Source: an uncultured Bacteroidia bacterium (GTDB lineage Bacteria; Bacteroidota; Bacteroidia; Bacteroidales; ML635J-15). Taken from it: a stretch of 64,000 nt of DNA. This document shows, piece after piece, positions 53,541 to 63,415 of the stretch. The notes under the pieces are model-generated. The model was not told where the DNA came from. It worked only from the letters and a program-made list of their open reading frames with translations, and made no database searches. The position numbers were made by a program, and so were the translations under genes. The stretch covers positions 124,001-188,000 of the forward strand of contig CADCCZ010000001.1 in assembly GCA_902800045.1 (NCBI GenBank), read 5' to 3'. How positions within the stretch are numbered: position 1 is the first letter of the stretch; every line of letters begins with the position of its first letter.

Positions 53541-54362
53541 ATGAACTATTTGGAACTTTCAATCGAGATACCTCGCAGCAAACCCGAACTTTCCGACATA
53601 TTGGTGGCTTTCTTGGCCGAGCAGAATTTCGACAGTTTTAGCGAGGAGAACGGAAAACTTTTGGCATACGTAGGTGAGGACAAGTACGTAAAGGCCGATG
53701 TTGATGAAATATTGGGACAATTCGGCGTCGAAGCATCGATAAAAGTTATTCAGCAGGAGAACTGGAACAAACAATGGGAAGAAAATTTCTCGCCGATAGT
53801 GGTCGATGATAATCTTGCTATAAAAGCTCCGTTCCATTCCGAATCGTTCGATACAAAACATACGATTGTGATAGAGCCTAAAATGTCGTTCGGGACTGGA
53901 CATCATGCAACAACATCGATGATGTGCCGTCTGATAGCAGAACTCGACCTGAATGGAAAAACTGGTCTCGACATGGGCTGCGGAACTGGAATCCTTGCAA
54001 TATATGCATCTATTCTCGGCGCTGCAAAAATTTATGCAATCGACATTGATGAGTGGGCATACGAAAATACAATGGAAAATGCGGCTCGTAATGGAGTCGG
54101 CAATATTGTCGCATCGCAAGGTGATGTCGAAGATATTCCCGAGGTGGAATACGATTTTGTGTTTGCAAACATTAACCTCAATATACTAAAAAAACAGATC
54201 CCGACCTATGCTCGCCTGATGAAGAATGGCGCAGTATTGCTTCTAAGTGGATTTTTCTTGACCGAAATAGACCAGATAAAACAAGTTTGTGCAAATTGTG
54301 GCTTGACTTTTGTCAGATGTATTTCACAGGACGAGTGGACGGCTTGCGTTTTCGAAAAGTAA
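53541..54362 (+). CDS. prmA: Ribosomal protein L11 methyltransferase
   Basis: Product of 273 residues. The N-terminal part is the substrate-binding domain; the C-terminal Rossmann methyltransferase has the SAM motif GLDMGCGTGILAIYASILGA, the acidic residue of motif II in IYAIDIDEWA, and FVFANINLNILKKQIP (motif IV, FxxxNxxxN-like). GTGHHATTSMMC, at about residue 118, is the PrmA-specific stretch. It trimethylates amino groups of ribosomal protein L11. The next gene starts 10 bases downstream. Confidence 0.94.
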   Translation: MNYLELSIEIPRSKPELSDILVAFLAEQNFDSFSEENGKLLAYVGEDKYVKADVDEILGQFGVEASIKVIQQENWNKQWEENFSPIVVDDNLAIKAPFHSESFDTKHTIVIEPKMSFGTGHHATTSMMCRLIAELDLNGKTGLDMGCGTGILAIYASILGAAKIYAIDIDEWAYENTMENAARNGVGNIVASQGDVEDIPEVEYDFVFANINLNILKKQIPTYARLMKNGAVLLLSGFFLTEIDQIKQVCANCGLTFVRCISQDEWTACVFEK

Positions 54363-54372
54363 AAGAGATTGT

Positions 54373-57300
54373 ATGAAAAAATTATTTGCGATATTGGTTT
54401 TAGGTTTCGCTGCTTTGGGGGCATCGGCACAGTTTACTTTGGAACCCACAAAGTTCGGAAAGGAATTTGCACAGCAGCTTGCCTTTACCGGCGATATGCG
54501 AAAGGATGGAGCCGGCATGCAGAAGGAATTCCTTACATTCTGGCAGTCGGATACGCTGACTTCGCCACAACGTGACAGTTTTATCAAAACTATAAATATG
54601 TTGCTGTCGAAAGGTTGCAAGCCATATCCCGACTTTGTGCGTTTTACAAACATCCTGATGTCGTTCAAACGCAAGGGATACGATTACGGTCAGTACGAAA
54701 AATACGAAAAGACCGTGCAGGATATGGTGGCGGCTGGCAGAAAAGTCAGGGTGAACGACCTTTCGGAGTTCCTTATGAATATGAACTTGTTGCTTACCAA
54801 GAATATTGTGGCCAACAATCAGCGTACAAGGTGGGCTGTTGACAAGATGAATTTCCTGATTGTTAACGATGGCGGCAATTTTGTGATAAAATTTGATGGC
54901 GTCGATCTTGTCGGTTATCAGGATAGGGACAGTCTGAAATTGTATTCTACGTCGGGAGTACTCGATCCTGTGGCGAAGACTTGGGTAGGAAAAGGCGGAA
55001 CCTTAGGCTGGGAACGCGTGGGTTATCCGCTCGACAGCATGAGCGTTACTATGGACAACTATTCCATCAATATGACCGATATCTCATTGAAGGCCGACAG
55101 CGTAGTGTTCCACAACAAGTACTATTTTACACAGGACTTGATGGGCGACCTTATCGATAAAGCTCAAAATGGCGAGAAACCATATAAGTCTTCGTATCCG
55201 CGCTTTACAAGTTATTCGCAGGATTTCGATATCAAGGGAATCGTGAAGGACGTTGATTATCGCGGTGGTTTGTCGGTAAGAGGTAGAAATTTTATCGGTA
55301 GCGGAACCGATGGACACAAGGCCGAAATTCGAATTACAAAAAATGATAGTGTTTCGTTTAGTGCATACGCCCAGTCGTTTGTCTTCGACCCCGAAAAAAT
55401 CGTTTCCGACGACTGTGAAGTGGTATTCCGACTGGCACAGGATTCAATTTACCATCCATCGGTAATAATGAGGTATTCGATTGTGAAACGTAAATTTGAG
55501 AAGGAACAGCAGGAAAAATCTGGACGAAGCCGTAAGGCCGAGAAGCAGTACGATTATAAGGAAAATGGTTATTTGGAGATTATCAGGACCAAGGAAGGCC
55601 TTTCAAACATAAATTTTGTCGATACCTACCATCAGCTTTCAATGGATTTTACATCTTTGAAATGGGTAATCGACAAGCCGGTAATCGACCTTGCTACAGT
55701 AAATACGCAGGGGACTCCAAGCGAAGTGGTTTTCGAGTCGGCCGATTATTATACGTACGACAAGTACAAGGCCCTGAAGAGACAGGATGCTAGGAATCCT
55801 CTCGAAGTTGTTGCTTCTGTGGTAAGTTATGTTGGCGGTTATCCCGAGTTCACACTGGGTGACTTGTGCAATTATTTGAAAGTTGCACGTGAGCAGGCTC
55901 TGCAGCTTGTGTATTCGCTGACTTACAAGGGCTATATTTCGTACGACCAGTCAACCGAAATAATTAAGGTGCACGACGAAACATGGCGTTTCCTTGCCGC
56001 TCATAGGGGCGATGCCGATTCGGATGTAATTCTGTTCTACAGTAAGGTTAAGTCGGCCGAAGGGGTAACCGTCGACAAGGAAACAAGGCAGGTCGTACAA
56101 GGGGCAATAGGTAACGATACCGTGGCAAACGCCAAGCTTAGCCTCGCAAATTTCGACTTGAAAATGTTCGGCGTGCCTTCTGTGCATCTGTCCGATTCAC
56201 AGAATGTTACAGTATATCCTAGAGACAATAAGTTGACAATTCAGAAAAACAGGAACTTTATATTCGACGGATTGCTTCAGGCTGGACAGTTCTATATGTA
56301 TGGTTCGGGCTTCCGTTTCGATTACGGATTGTTCAAAATAGATGTGCCAAACTGCGATTCGATGAAGATTGTTGCAATGACAACTCCCGAAATGGGCTTC
56401 CTCGACAAGAATGGTCAGACCAAGGTTGCTATTGTAAGAAACAAACTCGAAAATCTATCTGGAGATTTCTTTATAGATTATCCTAACAATAAGTCGGGAT
56501 TTGCCGATTATAAGGAATACCCGAAACTCGTGTCCAAGAAGGATTCGTATGTATATTACGACAGCAAGCAGGTATATAATGGAATATATGAGCGCGACAA
56601 TTTCTATTTCAAGGTCGACCCATTCGTTCTCGACAGTATCGAAGGCTATAACAAGGATAACATACATTTCAGCGGCGTGCTTGTTAGCGGCGGTATAATT
56701 CCCGACTTGAACGAGACGCTTGTCGTACGCCAGAGCGACTGGTCGCTAGGTTTCGAATACAAGACTCCTGCATCTGGAATGCCAATATACAATGGAAAGG
56801 CAACCTTTAAGAATGTTATCGATTTGAGCAATAAGGGTTTGCGTGCAGACGGAACAATCAATTATCTTAGCACAACATTCAGCGATGCATACGTAACCTT
56901 GTTCCCCGACGAAATGGAAGGACATTCGAAAAATATGCTTATGGAACCGCGTAAATCACCTGTGGAGTTTCCTAAAGTTGTGGGTGTCGAAAATTCTTTG
57001 TCGTGGAAAGTTAGTAAGGATAAGTTCCGTGTAGAAAAGGATACGTCCGATTTCGTTATGTACGACGGCAAAGCTAAATTGGATGGCAATCTGGTGATAA
57101 CCTCGAATGGACTGCATGGCGAAGGAACGACCTTTATCGATAAGGCTATGCTCGAATCGCAAGATTTCGTATATAACAAGGATGTCTTTGATGCCGATAC
57201 CTCCGATTTCAGCATTTTTGGAGCTAACGTTGCCGACCGTGTATTTGGAGGTACAAGCCAGAAGGCTCATATCGACTTTTTGGCTAAGAGGGGCGATTTT

Positions 57301-59010
57301 ACATCAAACGGCGATATGTCGGAACAAGATTTCCCATACAACAAGTATAAGTGTAAAGCCGACAAGACAATATGGTATATGGACAAGGAGGAACTTGCCT
57401 TTACAACTAGGGAAGAGATCCTCGACAATATAAAGAATATTGATCCTGAGCAGGATTGGGATAAGTGGGAGTCGGCTTTCCTGAGCAGTTCGAGGTTCGA
57501 GTCGTATATGGCAGGACAGGACAAACTGGCGTTTTTTGTTCCGGAAGCAGTTTATAGCTATACTAGAAACAAGCATGTTATTACAGGAAAGAATATTGGC
57601 GTGATTAGAGTTGCCGATGCTGCCATATTCCCATCCGAGGATGTTATCATAAGGGATAATGCTGCGATGGATACCTTGCGGAATGCTAAGATTACAGCAA
57701 ATGTGACAAGCGAGTACTACAAGTTCTACGACGCAACGGTCAAGATTAATGGAAAGCGCGACTATACTGCCGATGCTTCGTACGATTACATCAACGATAC
57801 CAAACAGCCGCAGAAGATTCACTTCACCGACATAGGTGTCGCCGATGGCGAAACCCGTGCCCATGGCGAAATTACAGAGCCCGACAACTACAATATAACC
57901 AGCCATTTCGCATATCAGGGAAGTGTTAATGCTTACGCTGGAATCGATTCGCTCGAGTATGTAGGTGCAGCACGCATCAATTACGAGTGCGACACAGCTC
58001 CGCAGTGGTTCAAGTTCAAGGCTTTTGTAAATCCTGAAGCTGCGTTTATTCCTATCAATAAGGATTTCAAGAGTATCAACAATCTGGTTTTGCGTACGGC
58101 AATTATGTATGGTAACAATACCGTATATCCTGCATTTATTGCGAAACGTAGAGGTACTGCCGACGAGGCTCTGTTCGATGTGAACGGTTACCTTTATTAC
58201 AATGCCGATTCAAGCAGGTACGAAATATCGTCGCTTGAGAAACTCAACGAACATAACCTGCCTGGCAACTACATGGCAATCGATGAGGCGACATGTAATA
58301 TAAAGGGCGAAGGCCAGTTTATATTCAGCAAGAACCTTACTTATACCTTCAATGTAAATTCGTACGGAACATTCGACTATAATGTCGAAACCGATACTAC
58401 TACATTCAATACTACAATGTTTATAAATATGCCTTTGCCATCGGCGGCATACGAATACATGGCGAAGACAATACCTGCTACAAGTTCGGAATATGTTGAC
58501 GAGAACGACGAGTCGTACCATATCGCCTTGAAACAGTTCCTCGATACTGCAGAGTACAACAAGTATATGACCAATGTAAGCTTCGGAAACTACGACAAGT
58601 TGCCAAAGGCACTTGTCGAAAACAAAGTCGTAATAACCGACCTCAAGTTCGTTTACGATCGCAAGTCGCAGACAAGAGGAATGGTTTGCGGTGGACCTAT
58701 TGGTTTCGTTAGCTTCGGAAAGCATCGCGTGTCGCGTTATGTAAGCGGCTTTATAAGAGTCGTGAAAACAAAGGGCGCCGAGGCTTTCGAAATGCTTGTC
58801 GAACCCGACGACAAGACATGGTTCTATTTCATGTACAAGAACGGAGTGCTGAAGACAATTTCGAGCGAGGAGAAATATAATTCAATTATTGCCGATTCAA
58901 AGGAGAAGCCGCTCGAAAACTATTCAGTAGTGCTCGAAGGTACTGCCGACAAGAACAAGTTTAAGAAGGATATGGACAAGAAATTCCAAAATACCGAAAG
59001 TGAATACTAG
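54373..59010 (+). CDS. Very large secreted protein of unknown function (1,545 aa)
   Basis: A signal peptide (MKKLFAILVLGFAALGASAQ) leads a protein of about 1,525 mature residues. I start at this Met because the upstream open codons lie inside prmA. No catalytic motif is recognisable. Long stretches look like repeated beta strands with Asp/Lys/Tyr-rich loops (for example FPYNKYKCKADKTIWYMDKE, VKINGKRDYTADASYDYIND), which suggests a beta-helix-like or outer-membrane-associated scaffold. A helical region around residues 490-560 resembles a winged-helix-like insert (LGDLCNYLKVAREQALQLVY). It overlaps the GWxTD lipoprotein gene by 11 bases, so the two probably work together at the outer membrane. 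Confidence 0.8.
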   Translation: MKKLFAILVLGFAALGASAQFTLEPTKFGKEFAQQLAFTGDMRKDGAGMQKEFLTFWQSDTLTSPQRDSFIKTINMLLSKGCKPYPDFVRFTNILMSFKRKGYDYGQYEKYEKTVQDMVAAGRKVRVNDLSEFLMNMNLLLTKNIVANNQRTRWAVDKMNFLIVNDGGNFVIKFDGVDLVGYQDRDSLKLYSTSGVLDPVAKTWVGKGGTLGWERVGYPLDSMSVTMDNYSINMTDISLKADSVVFHNKYYFTQDLMGDLIDKAQNGEKPYKSSYPRFTSYSQDFDIKGIVKDVDYRGGLSVRGRNFIGSGTDGHKAEIRITKNDSVSFSAYAQSFVFDPEKIVSDDCEVVFRLAQDSIYHPSVIMRYSIVKRKFEKEQQEKSGRSRKAEKQYDYKENGYLEIIRTKEGLSNINFVDTYHQLSMDFTSLKWVIDKPVIDLATVNTQGTPSEVVFESADYYTYDKYKALKRQDARNPLEVVASVVSYVGGYPEFTLGDLCNYLKVAREQALQLVYSLTYKGYISYDQSTEIIKVHDETWRFLAAHRGDADSDVILFYSKVKSAEGVTVDKETRQVVQGAIGNDTVANAKLSLANFDLKMFGVPSVHLSDSQNVTVYPRDNKLTIQKNRNFIFDGLLQAGQFYMYGSGFRFDYGLFKIDVPNCDSMKIVAMTTPEMGFLDKNGQTKVAIVRNKLENLSGDFFIDYPNNKSGFADYKEYPKLVSKKDSYVYYDSKQVYNGIYERDNFYFKVDPFVLDSIEGYNKDNIHFSGVLVSGGIIPDLNETLVVRQSDWSLGFEYKTPASGMPIYNGKATFKNVIDLSNKGLRADGTINYLSTTFSDAYVTLFPDEMEGHSKNMLMEPRKSPVEFPKVVGVENSLSWKVSKDKFRVEKDTSDFVMYDGKAKLDGNLVITSNGLHGEGTTFIDKAMLESQDFVYNKDVFDADTSDFSIFGANVADRVFGGTSQKAHIDFLAKRGDFTSNGDMSEQDFPYNKYKCKADKTIWYMDKEELAFTTREEILDNIKNIDPEQDWDKWESAFLSSSRFESYMAGQDKLAFFVPEAVYSYTRNKHVITGKNIGVIRVADAAIFPSEDVIIRDNAAMDTLRNAKITANVTSEYYKFYDATVKINGKRDYTADASYDYINDTKQPQKIHFTDIGVADGETRAHGEITEPDNYNITSHFAYQGSVNAYAGIDSLEYVGAARINYECDTAPQWFKFKAFVNPEAAFIPINKDFKSINNLVLRTAIMYGNNTVYPAFIAKRRGTADEALFDVNGYLYYNADSSRYEISSLEKLNEHNLPGNYMAIDEATCNIKGEGQFIFSKNLTYTFNVNSYGTFDYNVETDTTTFNTTMFINMPLPSAAYEYMAKTIPATSSEYVDENDESYHIALKQFLDTAEYNKYMTNVSFGNYDKLPKALVENKVVITDLKFVYDRKSQTRGMVCGGPIGFVSFGKHRVSRYVSGFIRVVKTKGAEAFEMLVEPDDKTWFYFMYKNGVLKTISSEEKYNSIIADSKEKPLENYSVVLEGTADKNKFKKDMDKKFQNTESEY

Positions 59011-60283
59011 GACGTTTGTGTACATATTGCTGATAGTCGTGCTTGCTTCCTTGGGCGGATGCTTTACTTTGCCGCAGAATAATGCTGCATCTAATGCACC
59101 CCAGCCGAAGTCGAACGCTTCCGATTTCTCGGCAATGTACAATCCAAGCAGTTCGGCAGTTAATCCGCAAATTACAGCAGTAGTGCCTTCACCAAACGAG
59201 GCGGATGTTTTCTTTAGGCTTAGGACGCAGGAAATTAGGAATGCTGTTGCGAATCCTCTCGAGAAGAAATTTCCGCTTTATGTAAAGTATTTCCTTCGTA
59301 GTGCCGACGATTTCCATATTATCGACACTGCTTCCATGAATTTCAATTTCGAGATTACCGATAGCGAATATTTGTACGGAAAGTTCAAATTGGTATTGAG
59401 GGAGAATATTCGTTATAAATTGGTGGTCGATTTTGTAAATGTGCATTATAATGTCCGCAAGCGGCTTTTGTGCGATATAAAGAATACTTCTGGCTTTCAC
59501 GAATATAGCTATATTGTTAAGACTTTGTCTGGCGAGGTGCTGTTTACTAACGTAGTTCGTGCGGGACAGATCGTACAAATTCAGGGTCCGTTAGGTAAGG
59601 AAACTGTTGATGTCGAGTATTATGCGCAAAAACCATACGTTCCGCTGTCTCCGTATTGGAGTTCTCCGGTGAAGTCGCCATCTATTCCAGATTCAGTTTT
59701 CCGCTATAGGTTCGGCGATACTGTAAGTTTTGATGCTCCAGGCTTGTATGCCTTGGGTTCTACTCCGAAAAACGATAAATTTGGCATAGTGGTTACCAAA
59801 AATCACACTTATCCGAATGTTACTACGGTTGCCGATATGCTCGAACCAATGAAACTTATATGTACAGGACGCGAATACGAGCTGATAGATTCGTCTTCAA
59901 ATACCAAAAAGGCCGTTGATGCATATTGGCTTGGTCTTTCGAAGAACGAAAAGAACGCCAAGGAGCAGATTCGAGTTTTTTATAGCCGAGTTGCATTGGC
60001 AAATATGATGTTTGCAAGTAGCACCGAAGGCTGGCGCACCGACAGAGGAATGATATATGTTATGCTTGGTCCTCCTACGGTGGTTAACATTACGCCAACA
60101 AGCGAGGAATGGTCGTATGGTAGCGGACAGCAGAGCGTTGTATTTACTTTCGAAAACTATTCTGGGCTTCGTAACGGTTTTTCGTTGCTGAGGTCCAATA
60201 CATATCAGTCAATCTGGCAGCAGGTGACAACAACCTGGCGGTCTGGAAAAATATTTACAGTATCAAAATTGAACAATGAGTGA
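59000..60283 (+). CDS. GWxTD-domain lipoprotein
   Basis: Product of 427 residues starting with GTG. The N-terminus FVYILLIVVLASLGGC is an SpII signal (lipobox LGGC) followed by a Pro/Asn/Ser-rich linker. The C-terminal 100 residues contain the domain that gives the family its name: SSTEGWRTDRGMIYVMLGPP followed by a PTSEEWSYG stretch. The role of GWxTD proteins is not known; they occur across Bacteroidetes and related phyla. It overlaps the end of the 1,545-residue protein gene by 11 bases and the start of the methyltransferase gene by 8 bases. Confidence 0.85.
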   Translation: MNTRTFVYILLIVVLASLGGCFTLPQNNAASNAPQPKSNASDFSAMYNPSSSAVNPQITAVVPSPNEADVFFRLRTQEIRNAVANPLEKKFPLYVKYFLRSADDFHIIDTASMNFNFEITDSEYLYGKFKLVLRENIRYKLVVDFVNVHYNVRKRLLCDIKNTSGFHEYSYIVKTLSGEVLFTNVVRAGQIVQIQGPLGKETVDVEYYAQKPYVPLSPYWSSPVKSPSIPDSVFRYRFGDTVSFDAPGLYALGSTPKNDKFGIVVTKNHTYPNVTTVADMLEPMKLICTGREYELIDSSSNTKKAVDAYWLGLSKNEKNAKEQIRVFYSRVALANMMFASSTEGWRTDRGMIYVMLGPPTVVNITPTSEEWSYGSGQQSVVFTFENYSGLRNGFSLLRSNTYQSIWQQVTTTWRSGKIFTVSKLNNE

Positions 60284-61028
60284 TTTTATTTTTGGAATAA
60301 GGCCTGTGCTCGAGGCTATAAGAGCAGGAAAAGAGATTGACAAGGTGCTTGTCCGACAGAATATGACAGGTGACCTTTCGGTTGAGCTTATGACCGAATT
60401 GCGGAGAAACAAACTGAACATACAGTATGTTCCAGCCGAAAAACTCGACAAGATTACAAACCGCAATCATCAGGGAGTTGTGGCCTATATTTCTCCGGTG
60501 TCGTATGCAAATCTCGAAAACGTGGTGATGTCTGCTTTCGACGAGGGCAAGTCTCCGATAGTTGTGATTCTCGACGGTATTACCGATGTGCGAAACTTCG
60601 GCGCTATTGCTCGTACTTGCGAGTGTGCAGGCGTGACGGCAATAGTTATTCCCGAAACCAATTCGGCTAGGATTACCGAGGATGCAATAAAGACTTCGGC
60701 CGGAGCCCTGTACAATATCCCGGTATGCCGCGAAAAGAATCTCGTCGATACGGTATTGTTTTTGCAACAAAGTGGCTTTAAGGTGTACGCGGCAACCGAG
60801 AAGGCGGAGAAAAATGTTTACGATGAGGATTTTTCGTCGCCTACGGCATTGATTATGGGTGCCGAGGATGTTGGCGTGTCGAAACCTATGCAGAAACGTG
60901 CCGACAAGCTTATAAAAATCCCGATGTACGGAAAGACAGAATCTCTCAATGTTTCGGTTTCGACTGCTGTATTGGTGTACGAGGTGGTGCGCCAGCAATG
61001 TGCAAATAATAAAAATGATGTTAAATAG
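60276..61028 (+). CDS. rlmB: 23S rRNA (guanosine-2'-O)-methyltransferase, RlmB/TrmH family
   Basis: Product of 250 residues. The N-terminal substrate-binding domain (FIFGIRPVLEAIRAGKEIDK, NIQYVPAEKLDKIT, HQGVVAYISP) is typical of RlmB. The SPOUT domain has the three knot motifs: LDGITDVRNFGAIARTCECA, IMGAEDVGVSKPM and IPMYGKTESLNVSVSTAVLV. It should methylate the ribose of a 23S rRNA guanosine (G2251 in E. coli). The start overlaps the GWxTD gene by 8 bases. purH begins 18 bases after its stop. Confidence 0.9.
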   Translation: MSDFIFGIRPVLEAIRAGKEIDKVLVRQNMTGDLSVELMTELRRNKLNIQYVPAEKLDKITNRNHQGVVAYISPVSYANLENVVMSAFDEGKSPIVVILDGITDVRNFGAIARTCECAGVTAIVIPETNSARITEDAIKTSAGALYNIPVCREKNLVDTVLFLQQSGFKVYAATEKAEKNVYDEDFSSPTALIMGAEDVGVSKPMQKRADKLIKIPMYGKTESLNVSVSTAVLVYEVVRQQCANNKNDVK

Positions 61029-61046
61029 TATTAAAAGATAAAATAT

Positions 61047-62564
61047 ATGCAAAAGGTTATTAAATCGGCTTTGATTTCCGTGTTCGATAAGCACGATCTC
61101 GATTTGGTTGTAAAGAATCTGAACAACTATGGTGTAAAAATCTATTCTACAGGTGGAACCTACGACTTCATTTCTTCGCTCGATGTTGAAGTTACAAAGG
61201 TGGAAGATATTACTGGTTATCCGTCAATTCTCGACGGCAGGGTTAAGACCTTGCATCCCAAAATTTTCGGTGGTATTCTTGCTATCCGCGAAGAGGAGAG
61301 CCACAGGGAACAGATGGCTCAGTACGAAATTCCAGAAATCGACCTTGTGATAGTTGACTTGTATCCGTTCGAGCAGACAGTGAAGTCGAATGCATCGGAA
61401 AGTGATATCATAGAGAAGATTGACATAGGTGGAATTTCGTTGATAAGGGCTGCTGCAAAGAATTATAAGGATGTCTTGATAGTGTCGCATAAAGGTCAGT
61501 ATCAGGAACTTTGCAATATCATCGAAGAGAACGGATGCTCTACCGACCTCGAAACTCGTCGCAGATTTGCTCGTGAGGCGTTTGGTATAAGCTCCAACTA
61601 CGATTCGGCAATTTTCAACTGGTTCGACAATAATTCAATGTCGCAACTTAAGCTTTCGCAACGCGAATATATGCCTCTGCGTTATGGCGAAAATCCTCAT
61701 CAGGAAGCAAAGTTCTTCGGCAATTTCGACGATATGTTCCAGAAACTTCACGGCAAGGAAGTCAGCTACAACAACATTCTCGATATCGATGCTGGCATCA
61801 ACCTTATACGCGAGTTCGAAGATACTACTGTTGCCATCCTAAAGCATAACAATGCATGCGGCATTGCCACTCGTAGCACTTTGTTAAAGGCTTGGAAAGA
61901 TGCTCTTGCCTGCGATCCTGTTTCGGCATACGGTGGAATTATTGTTACAAATCGTCCTGTTGACCGCGAAGTCGCCATGGAGATAAACAAGATTTTCTTC
62001 GAGGTAATAATTGCTCCCGACTTTACAAAGGAGGCTCTCGAAGTGCTCGAGCAGAAGAAAAACCGTATTATCCTTGTCCAGAAGCACAACAATGTTTCGA
62101 AGCATGTTTTGCGTACAGCAATAAATGGCGTTTTGGTGCAGGAAAGAGATACTCGTATCGAAGGCATGGACGACTTGAAATATGTTACCAACGAAAAGCC
62201 TACCGATGCTCAGATTCAGGATTTGTTCTTTGCCAACAAGGTTGTAAAAGCTACTAAGTCCAATGCAATTGTATTGGTTAAAAATGCGCAGCTTCTTGCT
62301 AGCGGAACCGGTCAGACTTCACGTGTCGATGCTTTGAAGCAGGCTATAGAAAAAGCCAAGAGCTTCGGCTTTGAACTCGAAGGTGCTGTAATGGCTTCTG
62401 ATGCTTTCTTCCCATTTGCCGATTCTATCGAAATCGCATACAAGGAAGGTATTTCGGCAGTTATTCAGCCTGGTGGTTCTATCCGCGACGAGGATACGAT
62501 AAACTACTGCAACGAAAACAAGATTCCGATGGTATTTACAGGAATCAGACATTTTAGACATTAA
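61047..62564 (+). CDS. purH: Bifunctional AICAR formyltransferase/IMP cyclohydrolase
   Basis: Product of 505 residues; performs the last two steps of IMP synthesis. The N-terminal MGS-like cyclohydrolase has [14 protein letters not shown] and [17 protein letters not shown]; the C-terminal transformylase has [17 protein letters not shown], the catalytic Lys-His-Asn stretch in [13 protein letters not shown], and [20 protein letters not shown]. Length and motifs match the family. It is followed by panB at 22 bases on the same strand. Confidence 0.97.
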   Translation: MQKVIKSALISVFDKHDLDLVVKNLNNYGVKIYSTGGTYDFISSLDVEVTKVEDITGYPSILDGRVKTLHPKIFGGILAIREEESHREQMAQYEIPEIDLVIVDLYPFEQTVKSNASESDIIEKIDIGGISLIRAAAKNYKDVLIVSHKGQYQELCNIIEENGCSTDLETRRRFAREAFGISSNYDSAIFNWFDNNSMSQLKLSQREYMPLRYGENPHQEAKFFGNFDDMFQKLHGKEVSYNNILDIDAGINLIREFEDTTVAILKHNNACGIATRSTLLKAWKDALACDPVSAYGGIIVTNRPVDREVAMEINKIFFEVIIAPDFTKEALEVLEQKKNRIILVQKHNNVSKHVLRTAINGVLVQERDTRIEGMDDLKYVTNEKPTDAQIQDLFFANKVVKATKSNAIVLVKNAQLLASGTGQTSRVDALKQAIEKAKSFGFELEGAVMASDAFFPFADSIEIAYKEGISAVIQPGGSIRDEDTINYCNENKIPMVFTGIRHFRH

Positions 62565-62586
62565 ATCGAATATTAAACATACCATT

Positions 62587-63399
62587 ATGTCGGTACATAA
62601 GGAAATAAAGAAGGTTACCACCCACATTCTTCAGGAAATGAAGAACCGTGGTGAAAAGATTTCGATGCTTACTGCCTACGACTACAGTATGGCAAAAATT
62701 ATCGACAAGGCTGGCATTGATGTCATCCTTGTCGGTGATTCGGCATCGAATGTTATGGCTGGCTACGAAACGACTTTGCCGATAACTCTCGACGAGATGA
62801 TTTACCATGCCAAAAGCGTTGTTCGTGCTGTCGACAGGGCTTTGGTTGTTGTCGATTTGCCGTTTGGAACTTACCAGAGCAATTCAAAGGAGGCTTTGTC
62901 GTCGGCAATACGCATCATGAAGGAAACTGGTGCTGGAGCTGTGAAACTCGAAGGCGGATTGGAGTCGGAAGAATCGATAAAGAGAATCCTCTCGGCTGGA
63001 ATCCCGATAATGGGACATCTGGGACTAACCCCACAGAGTATAAACAAGTTTGGAACATACGCTGTACGTGCAAGGGATGACGAGGAGGCTTCGCGTCTGG
63101 TCGAAGATGCTTATCTGTTGCAGGAACTTGGCTGCTTTGCGATTGTCCTTGAGAAAATTCCGGCAAGCCTTACTTCGCGCATTGTTTCCGAAATAAAAAT
63201 TCCGATTATTGGCATTGGTGCAGGTGCTGCCGACGGTCAGGTGCTTGTAATGCACGATATGCTGGGAATTACGCAGGAATTTTCACCGCGTTTTCTTCGC
63301 CGCTATGCCGACCTCGATGCTGTGATAACAGGTGCTGTAACAAATTACATCAGCGATGTGAAGTCGGGAGATTTCCCCAACGAGCAGGAACAGTACTGA
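62587..63399 (+). CDS. panB: 3-methyl-2-oxobutanoate hydroxymethyltransferase
   Basis: Product of 270 residues. It starts pantothenate synthesis by adding a hydroxymethyl group from methylenetetrahydrofolate to ketoisovalerate. Visible marks are [37 protein letters not shown] (substrate and Mg2+ site), [10 protein letters not shown] and [20 protein letters not shown]. It is full length. panC and panD are not in the window. It lies 16 bases before the pseudouridine synthase gene. Confidence 0.97.
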   Translation: MSVHKEIKKVTTHILQEMKNRGEKISMLTAYDYSMAKIIDKAGIDVILVGDSASNVMAGYETTLPITLDEMIYHAKSVVRAVDRALVVVDLPFGTYQSNSKEALSSAIRIMKETGAGAVKLEGGLESEESIKRILSAGIPIMGHLGLTPQSINKFGTYAVRARDDEEASRLVEDAYLLQELGCFAIVLEKIPASLTSRIVSEIKIPIIGIGAGAADGQVLVMHDMLGITQEFSPRFLRRYADLDAVITGAVTNYISDVKSGDFPNEQEQY

Positions 63400-63415
63400 C
63401 AAATTTTGTCGCATC

